A DNA stretch of 64,000 nucleotides from an uncultured Modestobacter sp. (GTDB lineage Bacteria; Actinomycetota; Actinomycetes; Mycobacteriales; Geodermatophilaceae): assembly GCF_947486615.1 (NCBI RefSeq), contig NZ_CANKUD010000001.1, positions 372,001 through 436,000 of the forward strand, given 5' to 3'. Position numbers and translations under genes: made by a program. The notes beneath the pieces were generated by a model. It made no database searches. It saw nothing but the letters and a program-made list of their open reading frames with translations, and was not told where the DNA came from. This document shows, in pieces, positions 32,588-41,740 of the stretch (positions are counted from its first letter, which is position 1; each line of letters begins with the position of its first letter).

Positions 32588-33361
32588 TCAGCCGCGCCGG
32601 TCGGCGAGGCCCTGTCGATCCCCCAAGAACGGGAACCGGTCGCGGGTGGCGGTGACCCGGGCGGGGTCGACGTCGGCCAGCACGATCGTCTCCACCCCGG
32701 ACGCGGTGGCCAGCAGCTCGCCCATCGGGTCCACTACCCGGCTGTCGCCGGCGTGCTCGGTGCCGTCGCCGGCGGTGCCGACCCGGTTGCAGCCGACCAC
32801 GTAGGCCTGGTTCTCGATCGCCCGGGCCTGCAGCAGCGTCGTCCAGTGGTGCCGCCGCGCGCTGGGCCAGTTCGCCGGCACCAGGTAGACGTCGGTCTCC
32901 GGGGCGGCCGACCAGAAGACGTCGGCGAAGCGCAGGTCGTAGCAGATGAAGGGGGTGATCCGGAGCCCGCCGACCTCGACGGTGACCGGGCCGGTGCCCG
33001 AGCGGAACCGGGTGCGCTCGTCGGCGAACGGGTGGATCTTCCGGTAGCGGTGCGCGGTGCCGTCGGGCCCGGCGAGCACGAAGGTGTTGTGCGGCAGCTC
33101 GCCGGCCACGTCCACCTCCGGGCAGGTGCCGGCCACCCACACGCCGTGCTCGGCGGCCTGGGCGGTGAGGAACTGCGCCGACGGACCGTCCTCGGGCTCA
33201 CCGATGCCCGGGGTCATCGAGAAGCCGGTGGAGAACGTCTCGGTGAGCAGCACGAGCTCCGCACCGGCGCCCACCGCCCGGGCCACCTGCGGCGCGAGCC
33301 GGTCGAAGTTGGCGTCCCGGTCCTCCCACACGATGTCGTGCTGCACCGCGGCGATCCTCAC
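32588..33361 (-). CDS. Carbon-nitrogen hydrolase, omega-amidase-like
   Basis: Nitrilase superfamily, 257 aa. The Glu-Lys-Cys triad is visible in LLTETFSTGF (Glu), YRKIHPF (Lys) and FICYDLRF (Cys). The pattern matches Nit2/YafV omega-amidases, which hydrolyse 2-oxoglutaramate or 2-oxosuccinamate. GTG 33361 overlaps the stop of the aminotransferase gene (GTGA). The pairing with a glutamine-type transaminase supports removal of its keto-acid amide product, as in the YbdL/YafV pair. Confidence 0.85.
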   Translation of the reverse strand: MRIAAVQHDIVWEDRDANFDRLAPQVARAVGAGAELVLLTETFSTGFSMTPGIGEPEDGPSAQFLTAQAAEHGVWVAGTCPEVDVAGELPHNTFVLAGPDGTAHRYRKIHPFADERTRFRSGTGPVTVEVGGLRITPFICYDLRFADVFWSAAPETDVYLVPANWPSARRHHWTTLLQARAIENQAYVVGCNRVGTAGDGTEHAGDSRVVDPMGELLATASGVETIVLADVDPARVTATRDRFPFLGDRQGLADRRG

Positions 33362-34557
33362 TGCATCTCCTCCAGCCGCCGGGCGGCGTCCTCGAGCACG
33401 TGGTCGGTCTTGCAGAAGGCGAAGCGCACCAGGTGCCGGCCCAGGTGCGCGTCCGCCGGGTCGTAGAAGACCACGGCCGGGACGGCGACCACGCCGGCGC
33501 GCGCCGGCAGCGACCGGCAGAACGCCCACCCGTCGCCGTCGGGCTGCACCGGCCGGACGTCGACGGTGGCGAAGTAGCCGGCCTGCGGGCTGACCACCGG
33601 CAGCCCCGCCCCGGCCAGCCCGGTCACCAGCAGGTCGCGGCGCCGCTCCAGGTCGGCGGCGATCCCGGTGAAGAAGGCGTCGGGCAGCCGCAGCCCGGCG
33701 GCGATCGCCGGCTGGAACGGCCCACCGCTGACGTAGGTGAGGTACTGCTTCGCGGTGCGCACGGCGGCGACCAGCGGCGCCGGGCCGCACACCCAGCCGA
33801 TCTTCCAGCCGGTGGTGGAGAACGTCTTGCCGCCGCTGCTGACCACCAGGGTCCGCTCGGCCATGCCCGGCAGTGCGGCCAGCGACCGGTGCTCGGCGCC
33901 GGTGAAGACCAGGTGCTCGTACACCTCGTCGGTGAGCACCAGCAGGTCGGCGGCGGTGGCCACCTCGGCCAGCACCGCCAGCTCGTCGGGGGCGAACACC
34001 TTGCCGGTCGGGTTGTGCGGGGTGTTGAGCAGCAGCAGCCGGGTGCGTGGGGTGACCGCGGCCCGCAGCTCGGCCTCGTCGAAGGTCCACTCCCCGGTGG
34101 TGACCGCACCGGTGGTGGCCGGCGGCCGCAGCGGTACCGGGCGCAGCACCCCGCCGGCCATCGCGACGGCCGCCGCGTAGCTGTCGTACATCGGCTGGAA
34201 CAGCACGACCTCGTCGCCGGGCTCCAGCAGCGCGATCAGCGCGGCGGTGAGCGCCTCGGTGGCGCCGGCGGTCACCAGCACCTGGTCGGCCGGGTCGTAG
34301 GACAGCCCGCGGAAGCGCTGCTGGTGCTCGGCGATCGCGGCGCGCAGCTCGGGGTGGCCCGGGCCGGGCGGGTACTGGTCGTACGGCGTGCCGATCGCCG
34401 CGCGGGCGACGTCGAGCACCTCGGCCGGGCCGGGGGTGTCCGGGAAGCCCTGCCCCAGGTTGACCGCCCCGGTGGCGACGGCCAGCGCGCTCATCTCGGC
34501 GAAGACCGTCGTCCCGAAGCCCTGCAGCCGGGAGGAGAGGTACGGCGCGCGGGTCAT
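33358..34557 (-). CDS. PLP-dependent aminotransferase (YbdL/KAT-like)
   Basis: Class I/II aminotransferase, 399 aa. The PLP lysine lies in VVSSGGKTFSTTGWKIGW, and NTPHNPTGKVF with LTDEVYEHLVF is the cofactor-ring region. Best fit is the methionine/glutamine-preferring YbdL and kynurenine aminotransferase group. A 4-bp ATGA overlap upstream and GTGA overlap downstream make a coupled trio with the NmrA-like gene and the omega-amidase. A role in methionine salvage or amino-acid keto-acid recycling is inferred. Confidence 0.87.
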   Translation of the reverse strand: MTRAPYLSSRLQGFGTTVFAEMSALAVATGAVNLGQGFPDTPGPAEVLDVARAAIGTPYDQYPPGPGHPELRAAIAEHQQRFRGLSYDPADQVLVTAGATEALTAALIALLEPGDEVVLFQPMYDSYAAAVAMAGGVLRPVPLRPPATTGAVTTGEWTFDEAELRAAVTPRTRLLLLNTPHNPTGKVFAPDELAVLAEVATAADLLVLTDEVYEHLVFTGAEHRSLAALPGMAERTLVVSSGGKTFSTTGWKIGWVCGPAPLVAAVRTAKQYLTYVSGGPFQPAIAAGLRLPDAFFTGIAADLERRRDLLVTGLAGAGLPVVSPQAGYFATVDVRPVQPDGDGWAFCRSLPARAGVVAVPAVVFYDPADAHLGRHLVRFAFCKTDHVLEDAARRLEEMQ

Positions 34558-35417
34558 CCGGCCGGGTCCAGCGCGGCGAGCACCGCGGCCAGCGGGGTGG
34601 CCGGCCGGCCCAGCAGGTCGGGGACGGCGGTGCTCACCGGGGCCATCTCCCCCGCGGCGATCGCGGTGTAGGTGGACACCCAGGCGTCGACCAGCCAGCG
34701 GGGCACGCCGTAGGCGGCCCGGCTGGCGTGGGCCTCCTCGAGGGTCTCCGGCTGGTAGCGCACCGGCCGTCCGGTGACCGCGGTGATCGTCCCGGCGACC
34801 TCGTCGAGGGTCAGCGCTGCCGGGCCGGTCAGGTCGTAGGCGGCCCCGGCGTGCGCCGCCGGGTCCTGCAGCACCGTCGCGGCGACGGCCGCGATGTCCG
34901 CCAGGGCGACCACCGACGCCCGGCCCTCCCCCGCGGGCCCGCGGAGCACGCCGTCGTCCCCGACGAGGGCCGGCATGTCGTCGGCGTAGAGCCCGTCGCG
35001 GAGGAACGTCGTGGTCAGGCCCAGCGCCCGGGCGTGCTGCTCGGTCGCCCAGTGGTCACGGGCCAGGGTGAACGTGGCGTCCGGCGCGGCGCCGAGGAAC
35101 GACACGTAGACCAGGTGCCCGACCCCGGCGTCGGCCGCCGCGTCGAGGAAGCTGCGGTGCACCTCCACCCGGTCGGCGGACTCGCTGGCCGAGACCATCA
35201 GCACGGCACCGACGCCACCCAGGGCCTCGCGCACCACCGGCCGGTCGGCGTACGGCGCGACCACCACCGTGGCGTCCGGCAGCTGCGGCGCGCGGGACGG
35301 GTCGCGCACCAGCAGCCGCTGGTGCACCCCGGCGTCGGCGAGCAGCCGGGCGACCCGGCCACCGAGTCGCCCGGTGGACCCGGTCACGGCGATGGGCGGG
35401 AGCTGGGCATCGGTCAT
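34554..35417 (-). CDS. NmrA-like NAD(P)-binding protein
   Basis: Atypical short-chain dehydrogenase of the NmrA/QOR2 type, 287 aa from ATG 35417. The Rossmann motif is IAVTGSTGRLGGRVARLL at the N-terminus. No YxxxK catalytic motif is evident, as expected of NmrA-like redox sensors or quinone reductases. FLRDGLYADDMP and LTGPAALTLDEVAGTI are typical. GGAGAGG lies upstream. Its stop overlaps the aminotransferase start. Confidence 0.82.
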   Translation of the reverse strand: MTDAQLPPIAVTGSTGRLGGRVARLLADAGVHQRLLVRDPSRAPQLPDATVVVAPYADRPVVREALGGVGAVLMVSASESADRVEVHRSFLDAAADAGVGHLVYVSFLGAAPDATFTLARDHWATEQHARALGLTTTFLRDGLYADDMPALVGDDGVLRGPAGEGRASVVALADIAAVAATVLQDPAAHAGAAYDLTGPAALTLDEVAGTITAVTGRPVRYQPETLEEAHASRAAYGVPRWLVDAWVSTYTAIAAGEMAPVSTAVPDLLGRPATPLAAVLAALDPAG

Positions 35418-35450
35418 CAACCGATCCTCTCCGATCAACGCCGGTGCCGC

Positions 35451-35490
35451 CGACCCGACCACGTCGGCCGTGGCTCACGTGGTCGGGTCG
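35451..35490 (-). terminator. Terminator hairpin of the sugar ABC operon
   Basis: 14-bp perfect stem (35451-35464 with 35477-35490) with a 12-nt loop, directly 3' of the stop at 35496 on the minus strand. Confidence 0.75.
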
Positions 35491-35495
35491 ACGGG

Positions 35496-36845
35496 TCAAC
35501 CGGTCGTCACAACGGGCGGGGTCTCCAGCTGGTCGGCCACCTCGGTCCACCGATCGACCAGTTGGCCGTACGCGGTCTTCACCACGACACCGACCGGCAG
35601 CTCCGGGCACTCGTTCTCACCGTTGGTGCCCCAGTTGACCCATCCGGACCGAGGACGCTGGACGATCTGGAAGGCACCGGACGGGGCCGACGTCCACCAG
35701 ACCATCGCCCGACCGGTCACCGAGTGGAACTCGACGGTCTTGTCCGCCGGTCCGGCGAAGATCGTCTGGTGCTCCGTGGTGGAGACGTCCACCGGTTCGG
35801 TGGCTAGCTTCCACCGGCGATCGGGCAGGTCGGCCAGCACGTGCGAGGTCTCCCGCACCCGCCCGAGCCGCTCCCGGATCTCCGCCTCCGGGAGCGCGGC
35901 CTCCCAGGAGCAGAAGAGCCGCCAGTAGAGGTCCCAGTGCGCGGCCTCGATGTCCCCGGTGAGCGCGGCCCGGAACCGACCGAACGTCTCGGTGGTCGAG
36001 GTGGAACCCGCCAGCGTCTCCTCGACCATGTCCGCCAGCTCTTCGGCGTAGGGATCGCCACTGCGGTACCGCGTCCCCCCGAGCGCGGCGTACCGGTCGA
36101 AGACGACGCTCCCCTGCCCGCTCTCGAACTCGTCACCCACGGTGATCTTGTTGGTCACCGACCGGCCGTTGATCACCGTCTGGAAGTCGTCGACCTGGTA
36201 GACCCGCTTGAAGGACGACGAGCCGTACGTGAACACCCAGTCGATGCTGAACCGCTTGCCGCGCAGCTCGGGGAGGAGGCCGTCGGGCACGGTCCCGTGC
36301 ATCCGGTAGTGGTGCTGCACCGGGCCCCGCTCGATGACCTCGACGTCCACCACGGTGTGCTCCGGCGGGTTGACCAAGCCGTTCTCCGGGGTGAAGAACG
36401 GGCCGTAGAAGCCGCCGATCGCGTTGTTGCCAGAGGGCAGTAGGTCCACCCCCTCCGCGATTGAGGCGAAGTGCCGCAACCCCCACTTGGCGTCACCGGT
36501 GCCCTGCGCCGTTCCCCGGCACAACTCGAGGTCGAAGGCGCCGGTGTCGAGCCGGACAACGGCGTCGGCCTCCCGGGGGGGCAGCTCGCTGATCCCGGCC
36601 AGCGGCCCGGTGGCCGGGCCAAGCAGCGTCAGCGTCGTCCGGCCGGTGAAGGTTAGGGCGGTGACGAGCCTGGTGTGCCCGGGTACCGCGTCGGCGTGCA
36701 GCACCTGACAGAGCACCTCGCCGCCCTCCGCGGTGACCGCGGTCCACAGGTCCCCCGCCAGCTCGACCGGAACGGTGAAGACGATCGGCTCGCAGGTCCG
36801 GCGCCCGGGCAGCGGGTCGTGGACGGAGACGACGGGCAAGGTCAC
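35496..36845 (-). CDS. Protein of unknown function in a sugar ABC operon
   Basis: 449 aa from GTG 36845, preceded by GGAGG at 8 nt. I do not recognise a family. It has no signal peptide and no transmembrane segment and is mixed beta-rich. Stretches such as LPSGNNAIGGFYGPFFTPENGLVNPPEH, RGKRFSIDWVFTYGSSSFKRVYQVDD and SGWVNWGTNGENECPEL suggest a beta-sandwich carbohydrate-active or mutarotase-like fold, without a clear catalytic motif. It is the last gene of the LacI-controlled ABC operon (59 bp after the permease), so it probably acts on the imported sugar or derivative. Confidence 0.7.
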   Translation of the reverse strand: MTLPVVSVHDPLPGRRTCEPIVFTVPVELAGDLWTAVTAEGGEVLCQVLHADAVPGHTRLVTALTFTGRTTLTLLGPATGPLAGISELPPREADAVVRLDTGAFDLELCRGTAQGTGDAKWGLRHFASIAEGVDLLPSGNNAIGGFYGPFFTPENGLVNPPEHTVVDVEVIERGPVQHHYRMHGTVPDGLLPELRGKRFSIDWVFTYGSSSFKRVYQVDDFQTVINGRSVTNKITVGDEFESGQGSVVFDRYAALGGTRYRSGDPYAEELADMVEETLAGSTSTTETFGRFRAALTGDIEAAHWDLYWRLFCSWEAALPEAEIRERLGRVRETSHVLADLPDRRWKLATEPVDVSTTEHQTIFAGPADKTVEFHSVTGRAMVWWTSAPSGAFQIVQRPRSGWVNWGTNGENECPELPVGVVVKTAYGQLVDRWTEVADQLETPPVVTTG

Positions 36846-36904
36846 TGCCGGATCCTCCGTGCTGGTCGGTGCTGGCGCGCTGGGCAGGGCGTGGCTGGAG
36901 CCGG

Positions 36905-37963
36905 TCACGCGGTGGCCCGGGTCCGCTGCCGGCGGAGCGGCCGCTGCTTGAGCCCGTCGATCGCAACCGCCAGGATGATCACACCGCCCTTGATGAGCAG
37001 CTGGGTGAAGAACTGGACGTTGAGCAGGATCAGCCCGGTGCTCAGCACGCCGAGGATCACCGACCCGATCAGCGTGCCGTAGAGCCGCCCCCGGCCACCG
37101 GCCAAGCTGGTCCCGCCCAGGACGACGGCGGCGATCGCGTCCAGCTCGTAACCGGTCCCGGCGGTCGGCTGGGCCGAGACGACCCGGGCAGCGAAGATGA
37201 TGCCGGCCAGCCCGGCGCACGCACCCGCGATCACGTACACGCTGGTGATGACCCGGCGCACGTTGATGCCGGCCAGCCGCGCCGCTTCCGCGTTACCCCC
37301 GACGGCGTACACCTGCCGACCGAACCGGGTGCGTTCCAACACGAACCAGATGACCACGTAGACCAGGAGCATCACGATCACCGGCGCCGGGATGCCGAGG
37401 ATGTAGCCGTTACCGATGTCCCGGAACGACAGCGTGTTCGACACGATGGGTTGGCCGTCGGTCATGGTGTACGCCAGCCCGCGGAGCGCGGTCATCGTGC
37501 CAAGCGTGACGATGAAGGCGGCCAGCCCCAGGTAGGCGGTGAGCAACCCGTTGGCCAGACCGGCCAGGCACCCCGCGGCCACCCCGGCCAGGATCGCCAG
37601 CCACGCCGGCCAGCCGCCGGTGGCGGCCAGCACGGAGACCACCCCTGAGACGGCGAGGATCGACCCGACCGACAGGTCGATGCCGGCGGTGAGGATCACC
37701 AACGTCAGGCCCGCGGCCAGGATGGCGTTGATGGAGATCGAGCGGGCGATGTTGAACAGGTTGGAGACGCTGGCGAAGTTCGGCGCGATGACGATCATCA
37801 GCACGACGAGCGCGACCAGCACCACGAGGATCCCGACCCGGTCCCACCACTTGGCCAGGTCGACGCCCCGGCGGGCGACGACCCGCTCCTCCTCGGGTGG
37901 GGACAGCGGCGGCGGGGCTTCCGGGTGCGGCGCGGCGTGACCGCGGACGGTCTGGTCAGACAT
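36905..37963 (-). CDS. Sugar ABC transporter permease (RbsC/FrcC type)
   Basis: 352 aa, about nine to ten helices, BPD_transp_2 family. NSISINAILAAG-like (SISINAILAAGLTLVILTAG), IDLSVGSILAVSG and GGNAEAARLAGINV are the standard family sequences. ATG 37963 follows CAGGAG and overlaps the ATPase stop by 8 bp. It forms the membrane channel of the importer. Confidence 0.92.
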   Translation of the reverse strand: MSDQTVRGHAAPHPEAPPPLSPPEEERVVARRGVDLAKWWDRVGILVVLVALVVLMIVIAPNFASVSNLFNIARSISINAILAAGLTLVILTAGIDLSVGSILAVSGVVSVLAATGGWPAWLAILAGVAAGCLAGLANGLLTAYLGLAAFIVTLGTMTALRGLAYTMTDGQPIVSNTLSFRDIGNGYILGIPAPVIVMLLVYVVIWFVLERTRFGRQVYAVGGNAEAARLAGINVRRVITSVYVIAGACAGLAGIIFAARVVSAQPTAGTGYELDAIAAVVLGGTSLAGGRGRLYGTLIGSVILGVLSTGLILLNVQFFTQLLIKGGVIILAVAIDGLKQRPLRRQRTRATA

Positions 37964-39482
37964 GCTGGGCTCCTGAAGGGCTCGAGGCCGTACCGGTCGC
38001 GTGCGACATGACGGCCTCCTCGGTGGTGGTGGTGGAGTCGAGCTCGGCGACGATCCGGCCTTCGCGCATGACGAGCACCCGGTCGCTGACGCCGATGACC
38101 TCCGGCAGGTCGGAGGAGACGACGAGCACCGCCTTGCCCGCGGCTGCCAGCTGCTCGACGAGCTCGTAGATCTCCCGGCGGGCGCCGACGTCGACACCCC
38201 GGGTCGGTTCGTCGAGGATCACGACGTCGGCGTCCCGCATCAGCCAGCGGCCCAGGACGGCCTTCTGCTGGTTGCCGCCGGACAGCGCAGCGACCGGCAG
38301 CTGCAGGGCGCTCTCCCGGATGCCCAGCTTGCGCATCTGCTCCCGGGCCCCCGCCCGCACAGCGCCCCGGCGGACGACGCTCCAGCGGCTCAGCTCGCGC
38401 AACGAGCTCACCGAGATGTTGTCCTCCACGCTGTGGATGAGGAACAGCGCCTGCGCCTTCCGATCCTCGGGCACCATGGCGATGCCCGCCGCGACCGCCG
38501 CCTGCGGGCTGCGTGCCCTGATCGTCCGGCCTCGTACCTGGACGGTGCCGCCGCGGGCGCTGTCGGCCCCGAAGATCAGCCGGCAGGTCTCCGTGCGACC
38601 GGCACCGATCAGGCCGGACATGCCGACGACCTCGCCGGCCCGGACGGTGAAGCTCACCGGGCCGATGAGCTCACCGTCGGTGAGCCCGTCCACCGACAGC
38701 AGCACCTCGCCGGGGTGGCGGGGTGGGTGGCCGTAGAGGTCGCCCACGTCCCGGCCGACCATCATCCGGACGATGTCGTCGGGAACCACGTCCGCGCGCT
38801 CACGGGTGCCGACGAGCCTGCCGTCCCGGAACACGGTGATCCGGTCGGCGAGCTGCCAGACCTCCTCCATGCGGTGCGAGATGTAGACCAGCCCGACGCC
38901 TCGGCTGCGCATCTCCTCGACCAGGCGGTAGAGCTGCAGGGACTCGCCGCGGGACAGCGCGGCCGTGGGCTCGTCCAGCACGAGGACCCGGGCGTTCTCA
39001 CTGACCGCTCGGGCGATCTCGACCATCTGCTGCATCCCGACCGAGAGCGAGCCCAGCTCACGGCTCGGATCGATGTCCGCGCCGATGTGTTCGAGCTTCT
39101 CCCGCGCCTCCCGCACGGCCGCCCGGCGGTCCAGGCTCCCCCACCGGGTGCGCGGCTCGCGGCCGAGCGCCAGGTTGTCAGCGACGGTCATCGCCGGCAC
39201 GGTGTTCAGCTCCTGGTGGATGATCGCGATGCCGTGCGCGGCAGCGTCCCGCGGCCCGCTGATCTCGACCGGATCGCCGTCGATGGCGATGCGCCCAGCA
39301 TCCCGGGCCACGTTCCCGGACAGGATCTTCATCAGGGTCGACTTGCCGGCACCGTTCTCGCCCATGAGGGCGTGCACCTCGCCTGGGCGCAGGTCGAAGT
39401 CGACGCCGTCGAGGGCCGTCGTCGCCCCGTACCGCTTCGTCACCCCCGTCAGCTCCAGGAGCGGGGGTCGGTCCTGCGTCAT
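37956..39482 (-). CDS. Sugar ABC transporter ATP-binding protein (RbsA/FrcA type)
   Basis: 508 aa with two ABC cassettes. The first has Walker A MGENGAGKST and DEPTAAL with an atypical LSVGMQQ signature. The second has the degenerate Walker A usual in this family (GLIGAGRTE) with a good LSGGNQQK signature and DEPTRGVDVGA. This asymmetry is normal for RbsA/MglA/FrcA. It powers uptake together with the permease and the lipoprotein upstream. Confidence 0.93.
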   Translation of the reverse strand: MTQDRPPLLELTGVTKRYGATTALDGVDFDLRPGEVHALMGENGAGKSTLMKILSGNVARDAGRIAIDGDPVEISGPRDAAAHGIAIIHQELNTVPAMTVADNLALGREPRTRWGSLDRRAAVREAREKLEHIGADIDPSRELGSLSVGMQQMVEIARAVSENARVLVLDEPTAALSRGESLQLYRLVEEMRSRGVGLVYISHRMEEVWQLADRITVFRDGRLVGTRERADVVPDDIVRMMVGRDVGDLYGHPPRHPGEVLLSVDGLTDGELIGPVSFTVRAGEVVGMSGLIGAGRTETCRLIFGADSARGGTVQVRGRTIRARSPQAAVAAGIAMVPEDRKAQALFLIHSVEDNISVSSLRELSRWSVVRRGAVRAGAREQMRKLGIRESALQLPVAALSGGNQQKAVLGRWLMRDADVVILDEPTRGVDVGARREIYELVEQLAAAGKAVLVVSSDLPEVIGVSDRVLVMREGRIVAELDSTTTTEEAVMSHATGTASSPSGAQHV

Positions 39483-39529
39483 CGCTGCGGTCCTCTCCGA
39501 GTCGGGTCCCGGTGCACACCGGGCAGTGC

Positions 39530-39556
39530 GGGGTGGCCCGGCTCCCGGGCCACCCC
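39530..39556 (-). terminator. Intra-operon hairpin between binding-protein and ATPase genes
   Basis: 12-bp perfect stem (39530-39541 with 39545-39556) with a 3-nt loop, in the gap after the binding-protein stop. Such hairpins protect or attenuate transcripts so that the binding protein is made in excess. Confidence 0.6.
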
Positions 39557-39560
39557 CCGG

Positions 39561-40526
39561 TCACCAGCCGGCGTACTCGTCGACGTCGTCCCGGGTGACC
39601 AGCTCAGAGGGGATCAGCACGTGGTCCTCCTCCAGCTCCTCACCGGCGACGAGCTGCTCAGCCAGGTCGATGGCCGTGCGGACCATCTCCCCGGGCGCCT
39701 GGGTCGCGGTGCCGATGAACGGCGAGCCGGCCCGCTGCAGCTCCTCGACGGCCTCCGGGCTGCCGTCCACGCCGGTGACCAGCACGCCGGGCCTGCCGGC
39801 CTGCTCCACGGCGAGCACCGCGCCCAGCGCCGAGGGGTCGTTCATCCCGAAGATGCCCTGGACGTCCGGGGTCGCCGTGAGCATGTCGGTGGTGACCGCG
39901 AGGCCGGAGGCGCGGTCGTTCTCCGAGGACTGCTGGCCGACGATCGAGATGCCGGGGTACTCGCTGGCGACGTTCCGGCAGCCCTCGATCCGGTCGATGA
40001 TCGTCTGGATGGGCGTGCCGTCCACGAGCAGCACGTTCCCCTCGCCGCCCATCTGCTCGAACAGGTAGGTGCAGGACGTCTCGCCGGCCTGCACCGCGTT
40101 CGTCTCCACGACCGCGTCGGCACCCACGGCGGGGGTGTCGACGGCGATGACGATGATCCCGGCCTGCTTGGCCCGCAGGATCGCCGGCTCGATGCCGTCC
40201 TGGTCGACGGCGCTGACGATGACCAGGTCGACGCCCTGCTGGATGAAGGCGTCCATCTGGGTGGTCTGCGTGCCAAGGTCCAGCTGCGCGTCCTGGGTGT
40301 TGGCGGTGAGGCCCTGCTCGTCCGCGACCTCGTCCAGTGCCCGGTCCATCGCCGAGAAGAACGGGTTGGACATGTCCTGCACCAGGAGCCCGACGCTCCG
40401 GATCTCCTCCGGCCCGGCAGCCGTCTCGGTGTCACCGGAGGAGCAGGCGGCGAGCGAGACCGGCAGAGCGAGGGCGCTGAGCGCGGCGAGCGAACGGATC
40501 AGGGGCGTGCGGTTGGTGCTTCCCAC
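39561..40526 (-). CDS. Sugar-binding lipoprotein of the ABC transporter
   Basis: 321 aa from GTG 40526 (GGAGA upstream). Lipobox LPVSLAAC puts the lipid-modified Cys at residue 28, so it is anchored outside the membrane. The mature part is a Peripla_BP_4 fold: LLVQDMSNPFFSAMD, VSAVDQDGIEPAILRAK and IFGMNDPSALGAVLAVE. It resembles ribose/fructose-type binding proteins, and fructose or a related ketohexose is plausible because a PfkB kinase is divergent. The longer frame extending to 40649 lacks a usable signal. Confidence 0.9.
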   Translation of the reverse strand: MGSTNRTPLIRSLAALSALALPVSLAACSSGDTETAAGPEEIRSVGLLVQDMSNPFFSAMDRALDEVADEQGLTANTQDAQLDLGTQTTQMDAFIQQGVDLVIVSAVDQDGIEPAILRAKQAGIIVIAVDTPAVGADAVVETNAVQAGETSCTYLFEQMGGEGNVLLVDGTPIQTIIDRIEGCRNVASEYPGISIVGQQSSENDRASGLAVTTDMLTATPDVQGIFGMNDPSALGAVLAVEQAGRPGVLVTGVDGSPEAVEELQRAGSPFIGTATQAPGEMVRTAIDLAEQLVAGEELEEDHVLIPSELVTRDDVDEYAGW

Positions 40527-40580
40527 GGGATGTCTCCTTCGACAGGGGCGGGGCGTGCAGGTGGAGTGGCATGGCTGGGA

Positions 40581-40600
40581 GCCGCGCCGGACGGCGCGGC
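40581..40600 (-). terminator. Hairpin between lacI-type regulator and binding-protein gene
   Basis: GCCGCGCC (40581-40588) and GGCGCGGC (40593-40600) form a perfect 8-bp stem with a GGAC loop in the 110-bp gap. It could attenuate readthrough from the regulator gene into the transport genes. Confidence 0.5.
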
Positions 40601-40636
40601 AGTGCAGGAGCGGGGGTGGTGGCCGGTCAGCTGCTC

Positions 40637-41686
40637 TCAGCAGCCGCACGAGCGCCGGACGACGAGCTCGAAAGCCACCTCCCGTCGGTCTTCCGCCCGG
40701 TAGGCCGGGGCGATGGACCGGCCGGCCGCCTCAGCGGCGACCTGGGCGTCGATAAGCCGGGTCAGGGTCTGCGCCGCCAGCACACCGATCGACTCGCTGT
40801 GCTCGTCCAGGACGGTGAGTGGCGGGTCCAGCAGGGCAGCCCACGGGAACTCGTCGAAGGCGATCACTGCGACGTCGTCGGGCACCCGCAGCCCGCGCGC
40901 CCGCAGCTCGCGAAGCGCGGCCTGCAGCAGCGGGTTGTTCCCCGCCACCACTGCGCGCGGCGCCGGACCGCCGTCCAGGTGGGCAGAGAGAGCAGCGACC
41001 GCGGAGTCGACGTCGTTCTCGCTCTCGATCACGGTCAGCCGGGCACCGTGTCGTCGCGCAGCGATCCGGAGACCCGCCTCCCGGGGCACCCGGGTCGACC
41101 ACCGCGGCGGGTAGGCCAGCAGCGCCCAGTCGTCGTAGCCGTGTTCGGCCAGGTGGTCACCGACCGCCTGGCTGGCAGCCTCGTTGTCCGTGGTGATGCT
41201 GGGCACCGCCCGCGCCTCTTCGGGTGGCGCGGCATCGACGAAGACCACCGGGACGTCCCAGTCGTGCAACAGGTCCACGTTCCGCTGCTGGAGCGTGAGC
41301 GTGGCGATCACGCCGGCAGTACGTGACTGAATCAGGTTCTGGACCGTGGCGTCCTCGAAAGCCTCGCTGTAGTGGCCCTCGGCGGCGATGTCGGCGACGA
41401 CCGACGTGCGCCCGGAACGGCGCAGCGTCGCCTCGATGCCGCGCATCAACTCGAGGTAGTAGTGGTTGCTGGTGCTCGCGGTGATCACAGCGACGTTGCT
41501 GCGGGTGTTCTTGCGCAGCTGCTGGGCGGCGGCGTTCGGCACGTACCCGACCTCGCGGGCCGCCTTCAGCACCGCTTCCCGGGAAGCGGGCGACACCCCC
41601 TCCCCCGAGCTCAGCGCTCGGGAGACCGTGTAAGTGGACAGACCACTGGCCCGGCTGACGTCCCGCAGGGTGGGCTTGCGACTCAC
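40637..41686 (-). CDS. LacI-family transcriptional repressor
   Basis: 349 aa. The HTH is seen in TLRDVSRASGLSTYTVSRALS, followed by the hinge VPNAAAQQLRKN and a sugar-binding domain with the ending LDPPLTVLDEHSESIGVLAAQ. GTG 41686 is preferred over 41695 because AGGAGG then has 8-nt spacing. The promoter region carries two identical operators, one overlapping its own ribosome site, so it likely represses itself and the divergent kinase. The ligand is presumably the transported sugar. Confidence 0.88.
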   Translation of the reverse strand: MSRKPTLRDVSRASGLSTYTVSRALSSGEGVSPASREAVLKAAREVGYVPNAAAQQLRKNTRSNVAVITASTSNHYYLELMRGIEATLRRSGRTSVVADIAAEGHYSEAFEDATVQNLIQSRTAGVIATLTLQQRNVDLLHDWDVPVVFVDAAPPEEARAVPSITTDNEAASQAVGDHLAEHGYDDWALLAYPPRWSTRVPREAGLRIAARRHGARLTVIESENDVDSAVAALSAHLDGGPAPRAVVAGNNPLLQAALRELRARGLRVPDDVAVIAFDEFPWAALLDPPLTVLDEHSESIGVLAAQTLTRLIDAQVAAEAAGRSIAPAYRAEDRREVAFELVVRRSCGC

Positions 41687-41697
41687 TGCCACCACCT

Positions 41698-41712
41698 CCT
41701 AAACGATTAGGT
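41698..41712. promoter_or_regulatory. LacI-type operator 1
   Basis: CCTAAACGATTAGGT, a near-perfect palindrome (CCTAA-ACGA-TTAGG) with the central CG of LacI-family operators. It overlaps the ribosome site of the lacI-type gene on the minus strand, implying autorepression. Confidence 0.8.
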
Positions 41713-41740
41713 CTTCACGTCGTCGTGGTCCGGGTCTCTT

